Assembly: GCA_013139395.1 (NCBI GenBank)
Contig: WTAX01000148.1
Span: 1-5,076 of the forward strand
From: Gammaproteobacteria bacterium
GTDB lineage: Bacteria > Pseudomonadota > Gammaproteobacteria > GRL18
Direction of reading: 5' to 3'
DNA: 5,076 bases
Part shown: positions 1 through 5,076 of the stretch, one piece after another
Layout: each line of letters starts with the position of its first letter
Position numbering within the stretch: the stretch's first letter is position 1
Program-made: the position numbers and the translations under genes
Notes under the pieces: generated by a model
Databases searched by the model: none
The model's input: the letters and a program-made list of their open reading frames with translations, nothing else
Told to the model about the DNA's origin: nothing

Positions 1-23
1 GTTATATTTATAGTCAATCTTTT

Positions 24-28
24 GAAGG
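24..28 (+). promoter_or_regulatory. Ribosome binding site of the LplT-like transporter gene
   Basis: GAAGG lies seven bases before the ATG at 36, which is good Shine-Dalgarno spacing. It decides the start, because the reading frame is open upstream to the window edge (residues YIYSQSFEGIL precede the Met) and could otherwise be extended. The chosen start also leaves about ten residues before the first membrane segment, as expected for this family. Confidence 0.7.
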
Positions 29-35
29 CATTTTA

Positions 36-1361
36 ATGAATTTCAGCTCCTTATTATCCAGCAAATATTTTGCCCCCTTATTCTGGACTCAGTTTCTCGG
101 TGCATTTAATGACAACCTCTATAAAAAGGCCTTAATTATTTTAATGACGCTAAATGCCGCATCATATACAGATATATCAATTGATCTGTTAGTGCCTTTG
201 AGTGGTGGTATCTTCATCTTACCTTTTTTCCTTTTTTCTGCCATGGCGGGGCAGTTAGCTGATAAGTTTGAAAAATCTAAGCTGATACGCATGATTAAGA
301 TTGGCGAAATTAATATTATGCTTATTGCTGCCTTGGGTTTTTATCTGGAAAATGTCTGGTTTTTATTGACGGTTTTATTTTTTATGGGCTGCCAGTCATC
401 TATTTTTGGTCCCGTCAAATACAGTATTTTACCCCAACATTTATCAGAAGAAGGTTTGTTAAAAGGTAATGCGGTGATAGAAATGGGTACATTTCTTGCC
501 ATTCTTTTGGGTACTATAATAGGTGGCATTTTAATTGCGGATAAAGAGTTTGGACGAATTTATGTCAGTGTACTAGTGATTGCTATTGCACTTCTTGGCT
601 GGATAAGCAGCTTGAAAATACCATTAGCCCAATCTGTTAACACAGATTTAAAAATCAATTTAAATCTGTTTTCAGAAACCTGGAATATTCTGCTGACAGC
701 AGCAGAATCTCGTTTAATTTATGGCGCTATAATTGCTATATCCTGGTTTTGGTTTGTTGGTGCAACCATGCTTTCTGTTTTACCATTACCTGCGTTTACT
801 CAGGATATTCTCTCGGCCAATGAACGGGTTATTACTTTATTATTGGCTTTATTTTCAATAGGTATCGGCATAGGTTCAATTATTGCCGGGCGTTCTAAAA
901 CCTTAGCAAAAAGTATTAAATGGGTAATTATCGGTGCTCTTGGAATGAGTCTGATTTCACTGGATCTGTATTGGGCCAGCAGTCAACTGATCAGTAGTCA
1001 TTCAATACAGGATACTATGGTGTTATTAGGTTGGAAAGCAATGTTTCAAAGTCCTTTAACGGCTCATGTGCTTGCTGATGTGCTCTTATTAGGTGCTTTT
1101 GGCGGACTTTATATTGTTCCTCTGTATGTAATTCTTCAAGAACATAGTGAAATAAAAACTCGCTCCAGAACTATTGCCGCTAATAATATTATCAATTCAC
1201 TTTTTATGGTCATTTCTGCCATTGCAACAATGATGTTATTGGATAATGGTGTGACCGTGCATCAATTATTTGCCATTATCGGATTATTAAATAGTGCTAT
1301 ATTTATATTTTTATATAGTCGATTTTCAGCGGATGTCAGGAAAATATTACCCTCACAATAA
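36..1361 (+). CDS. LplT-type MFS transporter (lysophospholipid transporter family)
   Basis: This is a predicted inner-membrane protein of the major facilitator superfamily, 441 residues with about 12 hydrophobic segments. In this family LplT flips lysophospholipids, chiefly lysophosphatidylethanolamine, across the inner membrane for re-acylation by Aas. Visible family marks are QFLGAFNDN (residues 19-27), the MFS loop 2-3 motif GQLADKFEKSK (72-82), FGPVKYSILPQ (124-134) followed by KGNAVIEMGTFLAILLGT (143-160), and GGLYIVPLYVILQEHS (356-371) with AANNIINS (381-388). These match the order and spacing of E. coli LplT (397 aa), but the protein is longer. In many bacteria this transporter domain is fused to acyltransferase and acyl-ACP synthetase domains. 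Here the frame stops after the last membrane segment, so it is a stand-alone transporter, and no aas gene is visible. The ATG overlaps a TAA (34-36) in another frame that is open to the window edge, so coupling to an upstream gene is possible. The exact substrate is inferred from family resemblance only. Confidence 0.88.
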   Translation: MNFSSLLSSKYFAPLFWTQFLGAFNDNLYKKALIILMTLNAASYTDISIDLLVPLSGGIFILPFFLFSAMAGQLADKFEKSKLIRMIKIGEINIMLIAALGFYLENVWFLLTVLFFMGCQSSIFGPVKYSILPQHLSEEGLLKGNAVIEMGTFLAILLGTIIGGILIADKEFGRIYVSVLVIAIALLGWISSLKIPLAQSVNTDLKINLNLFSETWNILLTAAESRLIYGAIIAISWFWFVGATMLSVLPLPAFTQDILSANERVITLLLALFSIGIGIGSIIAGRSKTLAKSIKWVIIGALGMSLISLDLYWASSQLISSHSIQDTMVLLGWKAMFQSPLTAHVLADVLLLGAFGGLYIVPLYVILQEHSEIKTRSRTIAANNIINSLFMVISAIATMMLLDNGVTVHQLFAIIGLLNSAIFIFLYSRFSADVRKILPSQ

Positions 1362-1391
1362 ATTTTATTAAAATAAAAGAGTAGTTCTATG

Positions 1392-1598
1392 AAACACAAT
1401 TTATCTGCTTCATAGTTAGGAGCCTGTCCGAGAATAGAAAGCCTACTGCGGAAAAGTTGATTTTGGCCAGATTTCCCTATTATTTTCATTTAATAGAACA
1501 ACTATTGGCTTCAAATAATAGAAAAATCTGACTCAAAACAGCTTTCCCTCGCTACGACTTCTATTCTCGGACAGGCTCCTAGGTAAATTATTGTGTTT
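1392..1598. repeat. Short inverted repeat flanking the MITE, possible former convergent terminator
   Basis: AAACACAA (1392-1399) is the exact reverse complement of TTGTGTTT (1591-1598). The match continues partly inward, with TTTA on the left against TAAA on the right, offset by a few bases. The right arm covers the last codons of the chemoreceptor gene. With the MITE and one TA copy removed, the arms would be only about 28 bases apart, a plausible hairpin at the meeting point of two converging genes. The arms are short and AT-rich, so chance remains possible. Confidence 0.35.
1417..1581. mobile_element. MITE-like element, 165-bp imperfect palindrome with 23-bp terminal inverted repeats
   Basis: The outer 23 bases at 1417-1439 are the exact reverse complement of 1559-1581, reading TAGGAGCCTGTCCGAG from either end. 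Inward, the two arms still pair without gaps: position i faces 2998-i, and I count about 41 of 60 matches between 1437-1496 and 1502-1561, including the shared run CTATTATTT. The centre is a five-base loop, AACAA (1497-1501). TA at 1417-1418 and 1580-1581 fits a TA target duplication, leaving a core of 1419-1579 with GGAGCC ends. There is no credible coding sequence inside. Small size, perfect termini, a degenerate palindromic interior and TA flanks are typical of MITEs mobilised by a transposase elsewhere in the genome. TA targets are known for IS630/Tc1-mariner and for some IS5-family groups, and I cannot assign the parent. Both converging transcripts would fold it into a long hairpin, so it may also act as a terminator or 3'-end stabiliser. 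Confidence 0.82.
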
Positions 1599-3525
1599 TA
1601 AAGCGATTAATTACGCTGTTTAATGACTCAACTTGTTCTGATGTTTTACTAAAACTGGTGACCATTGAATCAATTAAAGCCACATTATTATTGCTTAATT
1701 GTTCACTGGAATTAATGTAGTCATCCACAATTTTAATTTTTTCGTTGATTTTGTTTATATTTTCCATATTCCCCTCAAAAGATTGAGTTGATGCACTCAA
1801 TATTTGTGAATTACTGCTGATTTGTTCGGAAACTGCACTGGAAGTTTTCAATAACTCGGACAATTCCTTAACACCTTCTTTCATCTCATTATTGATACCG
1901 TGAATCTGACTAATAACATCGGTTACAGTGGTATTGATCTCGTCTAGTGATTCCTGTGTTCTGACTGCAAGACTACGAACTTCGTCGGCAACTACCGCAA
2001 AACCTCTACCTTGCTCGCCTGCTCTTGCTGCTTCAATGGCTGCATTTAAGGCTAATAAGTTTGTCTGTTCGGCCACTGCTTTAATGACATCAAGCACGCC
2101 ATTGACCTTTTCTATATCATTTGACAATAAATCTAGCTTATTACTGATATTGGATTCAGAATCAGCATTGTGCTTAACTTTATTTTGCAGAATGTTCATA
2201 GACTGACTGGCTTGTCCCATCAGTTCATTGGCATCTCTTATTTTATTTAAGGTATCTTCTATGCCGTCAACAGATTGTTGAGTAAACTGTGCAACTTCAG
2301 ACATTTCAAGACTGGAGGATTGTAAATGCTGGTTAGTTTGAATTGAATCTGTTCCTATTTGTTGTGATATCGATTGCAATTCATTGATAGTAATATTCGT
2401 AGCTTGTGTACCGGTTTTAACTTCTTTAATGATGGTTTCTACTGATTCAATAAAATGATTAAAGCTGGTGGCTACATCGGCTATCTCATCTTTTGTATCA
2501 ATATTCAAACGCTGACTTAAATCACCATCACCTTCTGAGAGCTCTTTGGCAATACTTTCCAGTTGTTTGATTGGTCTGACAACAGATTTGTTAATAATGA
2601 AAATCAAAAAGAATAAAATAAATATATCTAATACCACCATTATAATGACTTGATTAATTAAAGCTGATTTTGTTTCGCTAATAATGGTTTCAACTGCTTT
2701 GAGATTTTCTCCGGTAATCGCATAGGCGACAATGTTGCCAGTAAAATCTTTAATGGGGGTACTGGTATAATAATAACTATCGGTCTGACCTGTTTTGGTA
2801 ATATCCTGATCTTTTAATTCATCAAAAAAAGCCTGATTTAAATCTTCTTCTTTAGAAGCAAGAAGATAGTCATTATTTAATTTTGGTTTGTCTTTAATTA
2901 AAGTGGCAACACTGGTAAATTCTTTTTTCATTAAGATGATAATATCAAGATCTTTCTTTTTCCCATCTCTGATAATTGAGTTAAGTCCCTGCATAAATTC
3001 AACACTACCGAGATACTGACCATTGTCAATAATAGGGGCAAGCCCCCTGAGAACCAGGCCTGCACGACCCATTTCAATTGCAGCCAGCGGCTTTTTATTA
3101 TTTTTTACATTAACAATGGTTTTTCTGAAACCGCTGAGATCATCACCAAATTTGCCAGGTTTCCATAGACGGACAAAACTCACTACATTTTTATCATGAA
3201 TATGGATTTTAATATTTTTAAATTTGGTATTATTTTTAAAATCACTGATCACGGTGTTTAAGCCATTAATGGCTATTTGACGGTCATTGGTTTTGAGTGA
3301 TTCCACAACATAGTAGTTTTGTGCAATATTGATGGCATTTGAAATGGCAACATCAGACTTTGCCTGAAATTTTTGTGCGTAGAAATTGAGAAGTTTTGCT
3401 TCTTCTTTAGCAAATACATCCTGTTCTATTTTATTTAGACCATCCATAGAAACAAAAAAAACAACTATCAGGCCCAAGGCCAGGACAGAAATAAGAGGAA
3501 TATGAATTTTTTTGCTGATTGTCAT
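1588..3525 (-). CDS. Methyl-accepting chemotaxis protein with periplasmic Cache-type sensor and HAMP domain
   Basis: This is an inner-membrane chemoreceptor of 645 residues that should signal through CheW and CheA to control motility. The order is a short cytoplasmic N-terminus, TM1 (about 9-26), a periplasmic region of about 260 residues (27-287), TM2 (about 289-312), HAMP (about 313-367, with VVRPIKQLE and DGDLSQRL) and a long coiled-coil signalling domain (370-645). The conserved hairpin tip is at about 486-520, with [20 protein letters not shown] and [15 protein letters not shown]. Each arm is about 135 residues, so the domain is complete. The sensor region looks like a Cache fold of double-Cache size, with [15 protein letters not shown] (121-135), [13 protein letters not shown] (153-165) and [13 protein letters not shown] (171-183). 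The ligand cannot be read from the sequence. SSSLEMSE (403-410) sits where an adaptation-methylation site would be expected. The C-terminus RFKTQ lacks the NWETF-type tether for CheR. The gene stands alone, with no che or flagellar genes in the window, and converges on the transporter gene. Confidence 0.95.
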   Translation of the reverse strand: MTISKKIHIPLISVLALGLIVVFFVSMDGLNKIEQDVFAKEEAKLLNFYAQKFQAKSDVAISNAINIAQNYYVVESLKTNDRQIAINGLNTVISDFKNNTKFKNIKIHIHDKNVVSFVRLWKPGKFGDDLSGFRKTIVNVKNNKKPLAAIEMGRAGLVLRGLAPIIDNGQYLGSVEFMQGLNSIIRDGKKKDLDIIILMKKEFTSVATLIKDKPKLNNDYLLASKEEDLNQAFFDELKDQDITKTGQTDSYYYTSTPIKDFTGNIVAYAITGENLKAVETIISETKSALINQVIIMVVLDIFILFFLIFIINKSVVRPIKQLESIAKELSEGDGDLSQRLNIDTKDEIADVATSFNHFIESVETIIKEVKTGTQATNITINELQSISQQIGTDSIQTNQHLQSSSLEMSEVAQFTQQSVDGIEDTLNKIRDANELMGQASQSMNILQNKVKHNADSESNISNKLDLLSNDIEKVNGVLDVIKAVAEQTNLLALNAAIEAARAGEQGRGFAVVADEVRSLAVRTQESLDEINTTVTDVISQIHGINNEMKEGVKELSELLKTSSAVSEQISSNSQILSASTQSFEGNMENINKINEKIKIVDDYINSSEQLSNNNVALIDSMVTSFSKTSEQVESLNSVINRFKTQ

Positions 3526-3531
3526 GATTGT

Positions 3532-3536
3532 TTCCT
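3532..3536 (-). promoter_or_regulatory. Ribosome binding site of the chemoreceptor gene
   Basis: On the minus strand AGGAA precedes the ATG at 3525 with six bases between. It supports the chosen start, which also gives a normal short basic N-terminus (MTISKK) before TM1. Confidence 0.75.
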
Positions 3537-3648
3537 GAAATGTATGAATAATCTTACTACATTAGGTAACTATTCAGTGTGTATTCCTAAATAACGTTTG
3601 TTAACAATAGGCTGAGCAATTCAAAAATAATTGCAGCTGATTTTAATT

Positions 3649-3657
3649 ATTCTACCA
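3649..3657 (-). promoter_or_regulatory. Candidate extended -10 promoter for the chemoreceptor gene
   Basis: The minus strand reads TGG then TAGAAT (3657 down to 3649), five of six matches to TATAAT with a TGn extension. No good -35 box lies 16-18 bases upstream, which an extended -10 promoter can tolerate. It would give a leader of roughly 115 bases. In such AT-rich DNA a match of this quality is common, so this is only a candidate. I found no convincing sigma-28 (FliA) motif, the usual promoter of stand-alone chemoreceptor genes in enteric bacteria. Confidence 0.28.
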
Positions 3658-3676
3658 AAATAAACAGAAAATCATT

Positions 3677-3696
3677 GCTATAGTAAAACTAATAGC
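3677..3696 (-). terminator. Weak candidate terminator downstream of the methyltransferase-like gene
   Basis: GCTATAGT (3677-3684) pairs with ACTAATAGC (3688-3696) with one bulged base and a three-base loop. It starts 13 bases past the stop codon at 3710. On the minus strand the hairpin is followed by AATGATTTTC, a poor U-tract, so efficiency is doubtful. It lies upstream of the candidate chemoreceptor promoter, consistent with separate transcription of the two minus-strand genes. Confidence 0.35.
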
Positions 3697-3709
3697 CATC
3701 CCTGTAAAT

Positions 3710-5074
3710 TCACTTAGCCTGATATTTTCCAGGTATAAATCGTGACTTAACCCGTTTCATATAATCTCGATAGTTAACATCTTTTGCCAGATGTTTTTCT
3801 TCTGTGAACGCACGCAGCATATAAATCACATTCCAGCATAACAATGTTGCTGTCGCCCATATATTCGATAATACATAGGTATTGTCCAGCCACCAGGCAA
3901 CGTTTTTAGAGGCGTAGGCCGGGTGTCTGAAAAAACGATAGGGGCCATGACTGATAATACCGCGGTTGGTTAAGTTACTAAACTTAAATCCCAGGGCTAG
4001 AGTTGCCCAGACATAAATACTAAAACTGAATAAAATGAGTGACATTAACACCATTCTAAGCCATTCTGAGGTCACCACACCATATGTCGGGAATCGCGCA
4101 TAGCCAATAAATTGATCAGTAAAACCGGCATTCATCGGCGGATAGCACAGGAGTACAACGAACCAGCCGTAAAAGGTCATATCAACACTCTTTGTGCGAT
4201 TATTTAACCAGCGTGATGCAATGGTATAGCCGATAAGCGCAATACCGCCATCAATATAAAAAATCAGGTGGTAGAGCATCAGATACCAGATATGGAATTT
4301 TTGAAAATCATTAAACATGGCATAGCTATCGGAAAGGATCTGAGTTAAAGCCAGCTGCATTTGGGAAAACTCCATGACCATAAACTTGGTCATCAGTGTT
4401 AAAAAGAAGAAGTTCACCAGAAAGACCAGGTAGACTTTACCTATTCGTTTATTTTTTAAAAACCTTATAGGCTTAATTAATTTTTTATGTACTTTTTTCC
4501 TGGTTGGTTTATTACTGGCTGCTTTATTACTGGAAAAGAAGGCTATCAGTTTGCTCCATAGCCATTTAAATAATGATCGATAGCTGATCATCAATAATAT
4601 GCCGTAATCATTAAACTCATAGTGACTGCCTCCTTTATATTTCAGGGTAAGAAAACAATAAGGGATACCTATGATTAAAAACAGGGATAAAAAATATTGG
4701 TAATAGCTGCGGGTAATAGCAAAATCGGCGTGTTGAAAATAATAGTGGGAGTGGATAATAAAATAACCCAGAGCCAACAATAGCACAATAGCAGCAATAC
4801 GGTAAAACGACGATTTAAGCAGATGGCTTATGGACTGCTTATTTTTTTTTATTGCATTGCTTACTTTGTGTTTTTGATTAAAACGTGTCACCGCCCACCA
4901 TTCAAAAAGCAGCATACCTGAAAAGCAAAATAACAGATAAAATAATATAATTTTATGCTGGCCTGTTTTTTCAATTAAAAACTGTATTTGTGTATTTTCT
5001 ACAAAGAAATTTATAAATGCAGTTAGAAACAATAAAAAACCGCCAAAGTAACCTGCCCTTGATGAATATTCCAT
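3710..5074 (-). CDS. Polytopic membrane protein with C-terminal isoprenylcysteine methyltransferase (ICMT)-like domain
   Basis: This is a membrane protein of at least 454 residues with about nine or ten hydrophobic segments (roughly 10-25, 42-62, 91-108, 126-144, 156-172, 213-233, 262-286, 301-316, 339-361, 399-420). The last 100 residues carry the ICMT/PEMT-family signature: NRGIISHGPYRFFRHPAYAS (370-389), with the RHPxY core at 383-387, then a membrane segment and RAFTEEKHL (421-429) with the paired glutamates E425 and E426, then YRDYMKRV and RFIP. In this family these residues bind S-adenosylmethionine at the membrane face, so the protein probably methylates a lipid-like or membrane-bound substrate, which is unknown. 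Bacterial relatives are often about 200 residues. Here about 340 residues of extra membrane-spanning sequence precede the domain, including a strongly basic loop (188-213, with TRKKVHKK). Only two bases precede the ATG, so no ribosome site can be seen and the true start may lie beyond the window. The stop is TGA. Confidence 0.78.
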   Translation of the reverse strand: MEYSSRAGYFGGFLLFLTAFINFFVENTQIQFLIEKTGQHKIILFYLLFCFSGMLLFEWWAVTRFNQKHKVSNAIKKNKQSISHLLKSSFYRIAAIVLLLALGYFIIHSHYYFQHADFAITRSYYQYFLSLFLIIGIPYCFLTLKYKGGSHYEFNDYGILLMISYRSLFKWLWSKLIAFFSSNKAASNKPTRKKVHKKLIKPIRFLKNKRIGKVYLVFLVNFFFLTLMTKFMVMEFSQMQLALTQILSDSYAMFNDFQKFHIWYLMLYHLIFYIDGGIALIGYTIASRWLNNRTKSVDMTFYGWFVVLLCYPPMNAGFTDQFIGYARFPTYGVVTSEWLRMVLMSLILFSFSIYVWATLALGFKFSNLTNRGIISHGPYRFFRHPAYASKNVAWWLDNTYVLSNIWATATLLCWNVIYMLRAFTEEKHLAKDVNYRDYMKRVKSRFIPGKYQAK

Positions 5075-5076
5075 TT

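Noticed and set aside
1..36. Eleven-codon tail VIFIVNLLKAF ending in TAA as a partial upstream gene
   Set aside because: It is too short to judge as coding, and is noted only as a possible coupled upstream gene.
341..529. Minus-strand 62-residue open frame inside the transporter gene
   Set aside because: It is fully antisense to a gene with strong family motifs, and shows no recognisable protein features.
1363..1378. TTTTATT/AATAAAA inverted repeat just after the transporter stop, considered as a terminator
   Set aside because: The stem is purely A/T with a two-base loop and would be too unstable.
1457..1483. Possible outward promoter in the MITE left arm (TTGATT, then TATTAT)
   Set aside because: The spacer is only 15 bases, it would run antisense into the chemoreceptor 3' end, and such matches are common in AT-rich DNA.
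1262..1489. Minus-strand 75-residue open frame across the transporter 3' end and the MITE
   Set aside because: It is assembled from antisense transporter sequence and half of the MITE palindrome, with no family resemblance.
1417..1583. TAGG direct repeats at 1417-1420 and 1580-1583 as a 4-bp target duplication
   Set aside because: This would make the element ends asymmetric (AGCC versus GGCTCC). A TA duplication is the only choice that keeps the terminal repeats symmetric.
1928..2206. Plus-strand 92-residue open frame
   Set aside because: It is the reverse strand of the highly conserved chemoreceptor hairpin tip, a familiar shadow frame.

Overview
The window is AT-rich chromosomal DNA carrying three protein genes and one small non-coding inverted-repeat element. 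The protein families (LplT-type lysophospholipid transporter, Cache/HAMP chemoreceptor, ICMT-like membrane methyltransferase), the clear Shine-Dalgarno sites and the low GC suggest a motile Gram-negative bacterium, most likely a low-GC gammaproteobacterium. This is inference; no rRNA or other taxonomic marker is present.

Layout: a plus-strand MFS transporter of the LplT type (36-1361) converges on a minus-strand methyl-accepting chemotaxis protein (1588-3525). A second minus-strand gene, a polytopic membrane protein ending in an isoprenylcysteine-methyltransferase-like domain (3710-5074), lies upstream of the chemoreceptor. It reaches the right edge of the window, so its true start may lie outside. 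The 184-bp gap between the two minus-strand genes holds a weak candidate terminator and a candidate extended -10 promoter, so they are probably separate transcription units.

The most notable non-coding object is in the 226-bp gap between the converging genes. It is a 165-bp imperfect palindrome (1417-1581) with 23-bp perfect terminal inverted repeats, TA at both outer ends and a 5-base central loop. It has the architecture of a MITE, a non-autonomous transposable element, and it begins only six bases past the chemoreceptor stop codon. It appears to have landed inside an older, shorter inverted repeat (1392-1399 with 1591-1598) that could have been the original convergent terminator.

The three genes have no obvious shared pathway. 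Two concern the envelope (lysophospholipid transport and membrane methyl transfer) and one is sensory. I see no tRNA, rRNA, CRISPR array, intact transposase or defence system, and no strong evidence of a new multi-gene system.
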